Assembly: GCA_016710135.1 (NCBI GenBank)
Contig: JADJLM010000001.1
Span: forward strand, 1,116,001-1,180,000
DNA length: 64,000 bases
Direction: 5' to 3'
Source of the DNA: Nitrosomonas sp.
Lineage (GTDB): Bacteria; Pseudomonadota; Gammaproteobacteria; Burkholderiales; Nitrosomonadaceae
In this document: one piece after another, positions 1-9,218 of the stretch
Numbering within the stretch: the stretch's first letter is position 1
How the letters are laid out: every line of letters begins with the position of its first letter
Program-made: the position numbers and the translations under genes
Notes under the pieces: model-generated
What the model was told of the DNA's origin: nothing
The model's input: the letters and a program-made list of their open reading frames with translations, nothing else
Database searches by the model: none

Positions 1-488
1 TTAGTTGTAGCATTACCATCATAAGCCGTATGAGTAGCACTTGACGAGGTTGCTGATGAGCCTCCAGAAAATACTTCATTGGTTTGTGCCGCACCCGCTG
101 CTGAATACTGCATAGGACGCGATAGCTGCTCAGATTTTGGTTTACGTAGCATGCGTACAATAAAGAATATAACTGCCATTAATACAACCAGCATGAGAAT
201 ATCAGCCATATTAATGCCATCAAATGCACCACCCATAAATAATGCGGCGAGTAACCCACCAGCCGCTAAACCTGCCAATGCGCCACCCCACTTACTTCCA
301 CCAGCCGCTGGATTAGAAGCAGGTGCTGCTGATTGTGACTGAGCAGGTTTAGGTGTTGCTTGCTGATTAATTGAATCACGCTGCTTTCCAATACTTTTAC
401 TACCACCTAAGCGCTTCGCTTCAACATCAACTGGCAATAAAGTAAAAGTAAGCACCGCTAATGTAAATAAAGTAAGTATTTTCTTCAT
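1..488 (-). CDS. Tim44-like domain membrane protein (partial)
   Basis: The start codon is at 488 on the minus strand, with a GGAG ribosome site seven bases upstream. The gene runs off the left window edge, so the C-terminal half is missing. The visible 162 residues begin with a signal peptide (MKKILTLFTLAVLTF, then a cut near VEA-KRLGG). A Gln/Ser/Ala/Pro-rich linker follows, then a Gly/Ala-rich hydrophobic stretch and a second membrane segment (about residues 97-111, ending FFIVRML). The motif RLGGSKSIGKQR after the signal peptide, with two hydrophobic segments, is typical of proteobacterial Tim44-like domain proteins. The Tim44 domain itself would lie outside the window. The molecular function of the bacterial family is not well defined. 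The family call is from recognition of the N-terminus only. Confidence 0.65.
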   Translation of the reverse strand, partial: MKKILTLFTLAVLTFTLLPVDVEAKRLGGSKSIGKQRDSINQQATPKPAQSQSAAPASNPAAGGSKWGGALAGLAAGGLLAALFMGGAFDGINMADILMLVVLMAVIFFIVRMLRKPKSEQLSRPMQYSAAGAAQTNEVFSGGSSATSSSATHTAYDGNATT

Positions 489-731
489 TTTTTTCTCCAT
501 AAACACTGTTGAACTGGAAAGTATAACATCATCGATTTATTCTTGTTTCTTATTGGAATTTTTTGGGAATACTAGTAGCAATTAGAATTGTAATATTGGT
601 TATTTCTAGCCAATTTATGAAATACTCTTTTAACAATAGAGAATTCATTCAAGCAGGCTGTTAATCGAATAAAATAACTCAATAAGAAACTGAACTCTAA
701 TAACAAAAAAACAAAGGAATTGATTTTATTT

Positions 732-1429
732 ATGGCAACTACTTTAATCACTGGAAGTAACCGTGGTATAGGGTTTGAATTTGCACGGCAATATGCGCAG
801 AGCGGATGGAATGTCATCGCGTGTTGCCGTCAACCCGAAAATGCTTCTAATCTTAGGCAACTTGCCAATAGCTTTCCTAATCTCATAGCGATACATCCGC
901 TGGATGTTGCTGATCATAATCAAATTAAAAATTTATCTAACAATTTAAAAAATACTTCTATTGATCTACTCATCAATAATGCAGGTATCTATCCACCATC
1001 CGATGATGGCGGTTTTGGTAAGATTGATTACGAAGCATGGCACAAAGCATTTCAAATCAATACTATGGCACCATTAAGAATGGCAGAAGCATTTCTTGCA
1101 CAAATAAGTAATAGTCAATTAAAAATTATAGCGATTATCACGAGTAAAATGGGCAGTATTGATGATAATAAAAGAGGAGGAAGTTATATTTACCGATCAA
1201 GCAAAGCAGCTGTCAATATGGTTGGTAAAAGTCTTTCAGTTGACTTAAAACTACAGGGAATTACTACCGTGATTCTGCATCCTGGTGGGTTAAAACTGAC
1301 ATAGGTGGACCAGATGCATTAATTAACCCTGAACAAAGTGTACTCGGTATGCAGCGTATATTATCGAATCTAAAATTATCCGACTCTGGAAAATTTTTTG
1401 CCTATGATGGGAAAATTATTCCTTGGTAA
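732..1429 (+). CDS. Short-chain dehydrogenase/reductase (frame broken near 1286)
   Basis: NAD(P)-dependent oxidoreductase of the classical SDR family, close in style to the CsgA/sniffer-like group. The Rossmann motif GSNRGIG is at residues 8-14, NNAG near 82, and the catalytic YRSSK at 154-158. I chose ATG 732 over TTG 720 because an AAGGA site at 714-718 sits 13 bases from the ATG but only two bases from the TTG. The reading frame stops at 1302-1304, but the next frame continues the family's C-terminus (WVKTD-IGGPDA, ending in IIPW at 1429). Adding one T at about 1286 restores HPGWVKTD and gives a normal 232 residues. The substrate cannot be deduced. No operon partner is visible. Confidence 0.8.
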
Positions 1430-1523
1430 AGACTTGAGGAAACACTTATAGACTCAACAATTCTGTACAAGGCACAACCGGTTAAAGTTAGTTTGGAATA
1501 CTTTTCAAAATTGCGTACATAAT

Positions 1524-2781
1524 TTACTGTGATGCCCTTGCTAATATCGCAGCATCAGTAAATAACTCGGGGTAATTACTCTCACACATTAAACGTTGTT
1601 GAATAATACGATTTTGATTCAATAGGAAACTATTTTGATCAAGCAATCTTATCCCAAATGATGTCTGTGAATAATTCATACTCATAACTTTTGAGAGAAT
1701 CGTTTCATTGCTTCTCAGAACTTCTTCTAGAATAATATCCCCGAGTTCTTTCTTGAAATGACCTGCTTCCCAGTACCATTGAGTAGTAGATAAGAGATCA
1801 CCCATTGGCGGAATTCGCTCACAGTGATAGAGACTATAACCACTGTAATCGTATAATTCTATCTGCGTTGAGTATTGATTCATATTAATAAGATCATTGA
1901 CTACTAAAGACTTCCATTGATTAAACAATGGCCATAAATTTGTCACTTCAAAAAGTGCTAGTATCTGGGCATGATAGGGGTAAATCACAAGAATAATTTT
2001 GCTATTATTCTCCTCTACTAGGTTAAATATAGCCTGTAAGTAATTCAAACTCATTGGTGACACTGAGCCTTGCGCTTTTTTAAGATAAGTTCTAACATTT
2101 TCTTGTGCTCTTTGTTGAAAATAATTTGTAATACCCTTCAGCTCGTACAATTGGTTTATATTCATTAAGTGGATTAAACCCATGAAAAGTAATGATTGCA
2201 GCTTCTTCATTGTTTTGAATAGCAAGTGTACGAAAGGCATCCTTAACGGAAGCTAGAGAAAACATGCTATCAAAACGCCAGAACCAACTTTCAATTTTTC
2301 TTTGTTGATCGATTAAATACTGAGAAGGATCAATTGATGCATTGACTTCCTGCTGAGACGGTAAATCAATAAAATCTAAAAAATCAAGACCAAGAAAAAT
2401 CAATCCCGGATTAATGCCATTTTTTGTCAAATAAAGAAGCTGTTGATATACAGTTTCAATTCCTATCCCCGGTATACTTAAATTATAGGCTGATAGCCCT
2501 TTTTGATTAAACACTGGTGCATCAGGATCAAATCCGATCTCAGCGCGAGAATTGCCTAAAATAAGTACATCAGGCTTCAGCCGCTTTACTTGGGATAATT
2601 TAATCTCGTTCTGATAGCGCTCTAATGTGGGTTTAATAATATTAAATCCACGATATTGAACAATGCCATACTGGCGGTAAGGATCAACAATAAGTACAAA
2701 AATTACTACCGCTAGGCTACCAGCAATCGTAATCACTAATAGCCAGCAAAGATATCGCTGCGAATTCTGTAATTCTTCCAT
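1524..2781 (-). CDS. Membrane-anchored SGNH-like protein, partner of MBOAT (frame broken at 2118-2121)
   Basis: It has an N-terminal membrane anchor (about residues 12-32) and then an extracytoplasmic domain. The motif LILGNSRAE at about 74-81 resembles the first block of SGNH/GDSL-type hydrolases of the AlgX/AlgJ/DltD kind. It starts eight bases after the upstream MBOAT gene, a pairing typical of systems that O-acylate extracellular polymers. The gene is split by one extra base in a T-run of the coding strand (2118-2121). Removing it joins KLF to QQRAQEN and gives 418 residues. The family is inferred from the motif and the neighbour, and catalytic Asp/His residues were not located with certainty. 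It could instead be a related acetyltransferase accessory protein without hydrolase activity. Confidence 0.6.
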
Positions 2782-2789
2782 ACTCTGAA

Positions 2790-4344
2790 TTAAAACTGAA
2801 AATACAAAAAATCATTCGGACGATTTAATGACAATAGGCTTATCACGGTAATCACCCCGATCCATACTGACCACCAGCGTGATGGTTGCCAAACTAAATA
2901 ACCTAGCAAATTTCGAGTTGGACTTTTAATTTTCGAGTTTTGAAAATCTAGAGCAGGTTTAAAATTTTGCATAATTTCTTGTGTGTTAGGGAAAAAGAAA
3001 GCAATAAGTGCAGCTAAAGCAATCCAAGACCAAGTCTCAATAAAAATTTTCCCCCCTCCTAGATAAAATGTTATGCCTAATTCTTGAATGAATGGAGCTA
3101 ATATTGTAAGTCGACTACCAATTGCATCAGGTAGTTCTATACCAAAAACTCCAAACATCCCATAAATAATTTCTAATGCATCTTCTAGCTCTGCTGAACG
3201 AAAAAAAACCCAGGCAATGCAAACTGACATAAATGTTAGACCAATAGCAACGATCTGCCATAACATTGCTGTTACTGGAAATTGTATTTTCTGTGAAAAT
3301 TTGACCCATCCATGGTGAATAATTAGATAAGCTCCATGAAGTCCACCCCATATAACAAAACTCCACCCAGCTCCATGCCATAAACCACCTAATAACATGA
3401 CAGTCATTAAATTTCGATACTGCTTAAATAACCCTACCCTGTTACCACCGAGTGGAATATATAGATAATCTCTAAGAAAACTCGATAGAGTCATATGCCA
3501 TCTTCGCCAAAATTCGCTAATATTTCTTGATTTATAGGGTGAATTAAAATTTAGCGGAAGATTCACTCCAAATAATCGTGACAAACCAATTGCCATATCT
3601 GAATAAGCTGAAAAATCAAAATAGAGTTGGAACGTATAGGCTAATACACCTCCCCACGCTATTAATAATGATGGAGAAGCGTTCGCTTCGTTAAATAAAT
3701 TATTTGCGTAGGGAGCAAGATTATCTGCAATCAAAACTTTCTTTGCCAGACCAATGCAAAATATTGTTATTCCTACTGCAAAATTAGATTGAGAAAAACG
3801 ATATATTCTCGAATCAGCAAATTGAGGCATCATTTCTTTGTGATGCAATACCGGTCCAGCAATAAGATGGGGAAAATAAGTAACAAATAGTAAATAATGA
3901 ATGAAGCGATATTCTTTAACTTTTCCCTCATATGTATCCACGAGGAATGCAATTTGAGTAAATGTATAAAAAGAAATACCAATAGGCAAGATAATGCTCA
4001 AAGTTTCAATATTTGCACTACTAATGTAGTTAACTGTAGAAATAAAAAAATCTGCGTACTTAAAATACCCGAGTAATACTAGATTTGAGATAATCGCAAA
4101 AATAAGCCAAAGCTTCCGGAATGGTTTATCTGAGATTGCAATCTTGAGTCCCATCCAAAAATTAAAGCAGATTGAACTCAGAAGAAGTGGGATGTAGTGA
4201 TAATCCCAGTACCCATAAAAAACTATCGAAGCAAATGCTAACCACCCGGCTGATAAAGTATAACTATAGCGACTTAGCCAAAAGAAACCCGCAACGGTAA
4301 TGGGCAAATAAAAAGAATATAAAGGTAAAAGAATTAAATAGCAT
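2790..4344 (-). CDS. MBOAT family O-acyltransferase (AlgI/DltB-like; frame broken at 4310-4314)
   Basis: Polytopic membrane acyltransferase of the AlgI type, which passes acyl (usually acetyl) groups across the membrane to a surface polymer. Diagnostic features are the YFDFSAYSDMAIG block, NISEFWRRWHMTLSSFLRD, PLGGNR, and the catalytic histidine in GGLWHGAGWSF (about residue 323 after correction). The open frame with family homology begins at 4307. A better start is ATG 4344, giving MLFNSFTFIF, the typical MBOAT N-terminus. Reaching it requires removing one base from the A5 run at 4310-4314 (T-run on the coding strand), for a total of 517 residues. It is followed after eight bases by the SGNH-like gene. 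The substrate is unknown, though the polysaccharide locus 24 kb away is a candidate. Confidence 0.85.
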
Positions 4345-4525
4345 TAAGAATAATTGGCCTTATTTTTCTACAAACATCATTCCATTCTTCATTTTTCCCC
4401 AATCAACTGTTTTTTAAAGAAACCTATCTTATTCCAAGCTAATTTAGAAAGAATTAATAACCATCATACTGCTTCTAGCAATATTTCAATTATTAAAAAA
4501 TGAACAAAATTGGTGCTTTATAAAA

Positions 4526-5464
4526 TCAATTTACTGTTGAAATAGAGCCTCTTGGATGATGGTGTGCATGTAATTGTTTCAATCGCTCACGAGCGATATG
4601 GGTATATATCTGAGTCGTCGAAATATCTGCATGACCAAGTAGCAATTGAACAACCCTTAGATCAGCACCGTGATTTAAGAGATGAGTTGCAAAAGCATGT
4701 CGCAGTTGGTGTGGAGAAAGTGATTTAGTAATCCCTGCTTGTTGAGCATAGCGCTTGATTAAATACCAAAACGCTTGACGAGTCATCGCATCACCTCGAT
4801 TTGTAATAAAAACTTTATCAGTTATCCTATTTTTTCCTATCAATAAGTTGCTGCGAACCTCAGTTATATATCGATTAATCCAATAAAGCGCTTCTTCACC
4901 GAATGGAATCAATCGTTCTTTATTACCCTTACCCAGTACCTTTACGACCCCCATGTCGACTCTGATCTGCATTAATTGAAGCGATACCAGCTCTGAAACA
5001 CGCAAACCTGTAGCATAGAGCAGTTCTAGCATTGCTCGATCACGAATTCCCTGTAATTTTAAAATTTCAGGTGCGCTCAGAAGTGCATCTACTTCAGATT
5101 CAGATAAGCTTACTGGCAGTAACCGTGGTAGTTTTGGTCGATCGATATTTAGGCTAGGATCGATAGTAATTTTTTGCTGACGTAATAAAAACTGATAAAA
5201 CCGTTTAATTGTGGATAATTCTCGACTAGCAGAACTCGCTTTGATTAAGATTGCGACACGATCAGCTAAAAATGCAAGTAGGTCTGAATGATCAAGCCCT
5301 GCTATCGATGATAACGGTTCATTTTTATTTTTCAGCCTCCATAACGATAGCTGTTTTAAATCACTTCGGTAACTTGAAAGGGTATTTCTCGACAAGCCAT
5401 CTTCTAACCATATCGAATCGATAAATTCATCAATGAACTTAATATCCCTATCACTTGGATTCAT
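4526..5464 (-). CDS. xerD: Tyrosine recombinase XerD
   Basis: Site-specific recombinase that with XerC resolves chromosome dimers at dif under FtsK control. The 312-residue length is normal. The N-terminal SAM-like core-binding domain covers about residues 8-95 and the catalytic domain about 115-300. The full catalytic set is visible: Arg155 (ATGLR), Lys179 (GKGNK), His252 and Arg255 (SPHQLRH), His278 (LLGHAD) and nucleophile Tyr287 (IYTHI). The N-terminal block FIDSIWLEDGLSRNTLSSY fits XerD better than XerC. Its ATG overlaps the stop of the upstream alkyltransferase gene (ATGA), so the two are probably translationally coupled. Confidence 0.9.
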   Translation of the reverse strand: MNPSDRDIKFIDEFIDSIWLEDGLSRNTLSSYRSDLKQLSLWRLKNKNEPLSSIAGLDHSDLLAFLADRVAILIKASSASRELSTIKRFYQFLLRQQKITIDPSLNIDRPKLPRLLPVSLSESEVDALLSAPEILKLQGIRDRAMLELLYATGLRVSELVSLQLMQIRVDMGVVKVLGKGNKERLIPFGEEALYWINRYITEVRSNLLIGKNRITDKVFITNRGDAMTRQAFWYLIKRYAQQAGITKSLSPHQLRHAFATHLLNHGADLRVVQLLLGHADISTTQIYTHIARERLKQLHAHHHPRGSISTVN

Positions 5465-5964
5465 AAGCTTTCATGTTTAAGTAACCAACGCTTTATATCG
5501 AGCGGCATGCCATCACTGGCATGCATAAAGCCACCAAGGCTACCATTTTTCGCAATAACCCGATGACAGGGAATCACAATAGGCAAGCGATTGGCACCGC
5601 ATGCTTGACCGACAGCTCGCGGAGCCGAGTGAATCTGGCTTGCAATTTCTGCGTAGCTTATCGTTTTTCCAGGTGGGATCTCGAGAATACTCGACCAAAC
5701 GCGTTGTTGATGGTGAGTACCGCTAATATGCAGCAATAAATCAAACGTAAATTTGGGATCTTTAAGGTATGCCTTTAATTGTGAACATACCTCTTTAGCC
5801 AACGCGTTCCGGGGAATTTGCTCAGATGTATCTCGAGGTAAGTAATCAATACCTGTTAACCAATCTTCTTCTGTTCGAATGCCCAGTACCGCGAAAGGTG
5901 TGAGCAATCTAGCCTGATAATCTTTAGTATCCTTAATTTTCAAACTAGATTTGACACTTCCCAA
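5461..5964 (-). CDS. ogt: Methylated-DNA--[protein]-cysteine S-methyltransferase
   Basis: Suicide repair protein that removes methyl groups from O6-methylguanine and O4-methylthymine. The C-terminal catalytic domain (about residues 80-165) contains the active motif IPCHRV with acceptor Cys133, and the arginine-finger region SAPRAVGQACGANRLP just before it. The N-terminal half is the variable Ogt/Ada-C ribonuclease-like domain. The start is TTG at 5964, supported by an AGGA site about seven bases upstream. No in-frame ATG gives a comparable protein. At 167 residues the length is normal. It overlaps xerD by four bases. Confidence 0.88.
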   Translation of the reverse strand: MGSVKSSLKIKDTKDYQARLLTPFAVLGIRTEEDWLTGIDYLPRDTSEQIPRNALAKEVCSQLKAYLKDPKFTFDLLLHISGTHHQQRVWSSILEIPPGKTISYAEIASQIHSAPRAVGQACGANRLPIVIPCHRVIAKNGSLGGFMHASDGMPLDIKRWLLKHESL

Positions 5965-6035
5965 TGCTATTCCTCACTACAAGAAAATTAACTTGCTGAT
6001 TGATTATGAAGCATTATTCTAATTTACTTTCCAAG

Positions 6036-7949
6036 CTAAATATTCTGCAAAAGTAAATCATTCAATCGTTTTACAAAAGCTGCTGGATCCTCCAATTGCC
6101 CTCCTTCAGCAAGCAAAGCTTGATCAAAGAGAATATTGCTCCAATCAGAAAATTTCTCTTCCTCATATTTTAAGCGCTGAACCATTGGATGATGCGGATT
6201 GATTTCTAAAATCGGTTTGGTAATAGGGATTTTTTGGCCTGCAGATTTGAGTAATCTCTCAAGATTACCGCTCATATCATATGTATCTGCCACTAAGCAA
6301 GCCGGCGATTCTGTCAGGCGATAAGTGATACGTACGTCTTTAATTCGTTCACCCAATACTTCTTTCATTTTAGAAATTAAATCTTTGTGTGCTTCAGCCT
6401 CTTTCTCTTGTTCTTGCTTTTCAACCTCGTCTTCAAGTTTACCGAGATCAAGATTTCCTTTTGCAATAGACTGTAAAGTCTTACCAGCATATTCAGTTAA
6501 ATTTGAGATCAACCATTCATCGATCCGATCGGATAGCAGTAAAACCTCTATTCCTTTCTTACGGAAAATTTCTAAATGAGGGCTGCTTCTTGCAGCCTTT
6601 AGACTGTCTGCAGTTACAAAATATATTTTTTCTTGACCTTCTTTCATGCGAGCAATGTAGTCATCTAATGAAACGGTTTGCTCATCATTATTACTACTCG
6701 TAGTCACAAATCGAATTAATTTTGCAATACGCTCTCGATTTGTGTAATCCTCCCCTACCCCTTCTTTTAAGACTTGACCAAACTCTTTCCAGAATGTCTT
6801 AAATTTAGTTTGGTCTTCTTCTTTACTACTACCAGCTAGATCTTCTATTAAACCGAGTATTTTTTTGACAGATCCAGCCCGGATGTTATCGATATCTTTG
6901 GATTCTTGCAGAATCTCTCGAGAAACATTTAATGGCAAATCATTGGAATCGATAATGCCACGCACGAATCTAAGATAATTGGGAAGTAATTTTTCCGCAT
7001 CATCCATGATAAATACACGCTTCACATATAACTTAATCCCGTGACGATGCTCGCGATCATATAAATCAAAAGGTGCACGTGCAGGGATATATAATAACTG
7101 CGTGTATTCTTGCTTGCCTTCAACTTTCGCATGTACATATGCAAGCGGTGCTTCGTAATCATGTGCTACATGCTTATAAAATTCTTCATATTGTTCTTGC
7201 GTAATTTCATTTTTAGATCGAGCCCATAGTGCACTCGCTTGATTAATGGTTTCATCTTCATCGGTAATTTTGTACTCATTACTTTCTTGAACCCATTCTT
7301 CTTTCTTCATCACCACAGGTAGGGTGATATGGTCTGAATAACGTCGAATAATTGATTTCAAGTGAAAACCACTTAAGAAATCATCTTCACCTTCTCTCAA
7401 ATGTAAAATAATTTCTGTACCTCGATCCTTCTTCTCAACCGTTTCTAATTCATAATCTCCTTCCCCTTGTGATTCCCAACGAACACCATGCTCAGCGGTT
7501 AATCCTGCTCTTCTTGTTATTAAGGTTACTTTATCTGCCACAATAAAAGCAGAATAAAAACCGACCCCAAACTGACCAATCAAGTGCGCGTCTTTGGCTT
7601 GATCACCCGTCAACGCATTGAAAAATTCTCTAGTCCCTGATTTTGCAATTGTTCCAATGTGATCGATGACTTCTTGTCGCGACATACCGATCCCGTTATC
7701 ACTGATAGTCACGGTTCTAGCATCTTTATCGTAGCTCACTCGAATTTTAAAATCGGAGTCCGATTCATATAAGGCCGAATCAGTTAGCCCTTCAAAGCGT
7801 AGTTTATCTACCGCATCAGATGCATTTGAAATCAATTCTCTTAAGAAAATTTCTTTGTTGCTATATAAAGAATGAATCATTAACTTAAGTAATTGCTTGG
7901 CTTCAGCCTGAAAATTCATTCTTTCTTTCTGTTGTGTTGATGCTTGCAT
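6036..7949 (-). CDS. htpG: Molecular chaperone HtpG (Hsp90)
   Basis: Bacterial Hsp90, a homodimeric ATP-dependent chaperone acting late in protein folding in the cytoplasm. The N-terminal GHKL ATPase domain (about residues 10-220) has FLRELISNASDA, SDNGIGM and GQFGVGFYSAF. The middle and C-terminal dimerisation domains follow (YVKRVFIMDD, LNVSREILQES, NPHHPM near residue 590). Length is 637, close to the family norm. The start ATG has a GGAG site upstream. A sigma-32-like promoter is visible just upstream (see the separate entry). It appears monocistronic. Confidence 0.96.
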   Translation of the reverse strand: MQASTQQKERMNFQAEAKQLLKLMIHSLYSNKEIFLRELISNASDAVDKLRFEGLTDSALYESDSDFKIRVSYDKDARTVTISDNGIGMSRQEVIDHIGTIAKSGTREFFNALTGDQAKDAHLIGQFGVGFYSAFIVADKVTLITRRAGLTAEHGVRWESQGEGDYELETVEKKDRGTEIILHLREGEDDFLSGFHLKSIIRRYSDHITLPVVMKKEEWVQESNEYKITDEDETINQASALWARSKNEITQEQYEEFYKHVAHDYEAPLAYVHAKVEGKQEYTQLLYIPARAPFDLYDREHRHGIKLYVKRVFIMDDAEKLLPNYLRFVRGIIDSNDLPLNVSREILQESKDIDNIRAGSVKKILGLIEDLAGSSKEEDQTKFKTFWKEFGQVLKEGVGEDYTNRERIAKLIRFVTTSSNNDEQTVSLDDYIARMKEGQEKIYFVTADSLKAARSSPHLEIFRKKGIEVLLLSDRIDEWLISNLTEYAGKTLQSIAKGNLDLGKLEDEVEKQEQEKEAEAHKDLISKMKEVLGERIKDVRITYRLTESPACLVADTYDMSGNLERLLKSAGQKIPITKPILEINPHHPMVQRLKYEEEKFSDWSNILFDQALLAEGGQLEDPAAFVKRLNDLLLQNI

Positions 7950-7981
7950 GTATTTTCTCCTTAAAAACGCGGTAAGATTGT

Positions 7982-8005
7982 ATGGTTAAAATATCAAAAT
8001 TCAAG
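7982..8005 (-). promoter_or_regulatory. Candidate sigma-32 (RpoH) promoter of htpG
   Basis: On the minus strand CTTGAA (8000-8005) is followed after about 14 bases by CCATAC, ending about 30 bases before the htpG start. CTTGAA is a perfect RpoH -35 element. The -10 side only partly matches CCCCATNT. Heat-shock control of htpG is the family norm, so the assignment is reasonable but unproven. Confidence 0.4.
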
Positions 8006-8085
8006 TACTGAATCGGTAACATCAAGAAACTAGCATTTTATTATTCTTTTTCTTAGTTAATTTTGCCTAAACTAAATAATATTTC

Positions 8086-9207
8086 ATGATGCATAAAATT
8101 TTTTTTATTATATTACCCCTGCTTATTAGCAGTTTTACCTATGCTGAAACTTCAAACTCGCAACAATCAACGAATTTACCTTTAGAAAAAATAAAATTAC
8201 CGCCCGGCTTCTCAATCCAACTATGGGCAACCATACCGGATGCAAAATCACTCGCTATCGGTAAACAAGGAACCGTATTCGCAAGCTCTAAGGCAACCGG
8301 AAGCATTTATGCTATCTCACAATCAGATGATAAAGAAAAACAAATCAGCATCATAGCAAATGGCCTTAAATCCCCAAGTGGAATAACCTATTATGAAGGT
8401 GCGCTCTATGTAACTGCTCTCAATCGAGTTTTTCGATTTGATCAGATTGAAGGTAACCTTGATCGTATTAATGAGCCAGTCATTATCTATGAAAATCTCC
8501 CTAAGGAAGATTTTCATAGCACAAGATATATGGCTATTGGCCCAGATAATTTATTGTATATCTCAGTTGGTTCTCCCTGCGATGCTTGCGAGGCCGATCC
8601 AATGCGCTATGCACTGATTGCCCGTCTCAGTCCTAGTGGGAACAATTTTGAAGTCTATGCACAAGGGGTTCGCAATTCATTAGGCTTTGACTGGCATCCC
8701 GAAACAAATGAATTATGGTTTTCTGATATTGGCAGAGATTGGATGGGAGAAGACCTCCCACCCGATGAGCTTAACCATGCCGCATCCCCAAGTTTACATT
8801 TTGGCTTTCCTTATTGTCATGCAAGTAATATCCTCGATCCTAAATTTGGTGCAAAACGCGGCTGCAACAAAACCCAATTACCAATTACTGTATTAGAACC
8901 TCATGTAAGTCCCCATGGTATTAAGTTCTATTCTGGGCATATGTTTCCCCCTGAATACCATAATCAACTAATTATCGCTGAACATGGATCATGGAATCGT
9001 AGAGCGCCTGTTGGATATCGCCTACAACACTTTCAGTTAAAAAATAATCAGGTAGTAAAAAAAGAAATATTTGCTGAAGGTTGGTTGAATGACCAAAAAG
9101 CCTGGGGAAGACCGACTGATTTACTAATAATGCCAGATGGTGCATTATTAGTGTCTGACGATCTAGCCGGTGTTATATACCGAATCAGTTATCAGGATAA
9201 CAATTAA
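8086..9207 (+). CDS. Exported sorbosone dehydrogenase-like (PQQ-type beta-propeller) protein
   Basis: 373-residue secreted protein with a clear signal peptide (hydrophobic residues 5-18, cut near TYA-ETS). The rest is a six-bladed beta-propeller of the glucose/sorbosone dehydrogenase family. Visible family blocks are LPPGFSIQLWA at the N-terminus, a Cys-rich loop (SPCDACEADP), GVRNSLGFDWHPETNELWFSDIG, and HGSWNRRAPVGYR. Members are predicted to oxidise sugars or aldehydes with PQQ in the periplasm, but many have no known substrate. No PQQ biosynthesis genes are in the window. It converges with nuoN, leaving 11 bases between stops. Confidence 0.8.
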   Translation: MMHKIFFIILPLLISSFTYAETSNSQQSTNLPLEKIKLPPGFSIQLWATIPDAKSLAIGKQGTVFASSKATGSIYAISQSDDKEKQISIIANGLKSPSGITYYEGALYVTALNRVFRFDQIEGNLDRINEPVIIYENLPKEDFHSTRYMAIGPDNLLYISVGSPCDACEADPMRYALIARLSPSGNNFEVYAQGVRNSLGFDWHPETNELWFSDIGRDWMGEDLPPDELNHAASPSLHFGFPYCHASNILDPKFGAKRGCNKTQLPITVLEPHVSPHGIKFYSGHMFPPEYHNQLIIAEHGSWNRRAPVGYRLQHFQLKNNQVVKKEIFAEGWLNDQKAWGRPTDLLIMPDGALLVSDDLAGVIYRISYQDNN

Positions 9208-9218
9208 AACTTAGAGAA

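Noticed and set aside
4526..5464. Integrase of a mobile element
   Set aside because: The sequence is a standard chromosomal XerD with a housekeeping neighbour and no flanking repeats.
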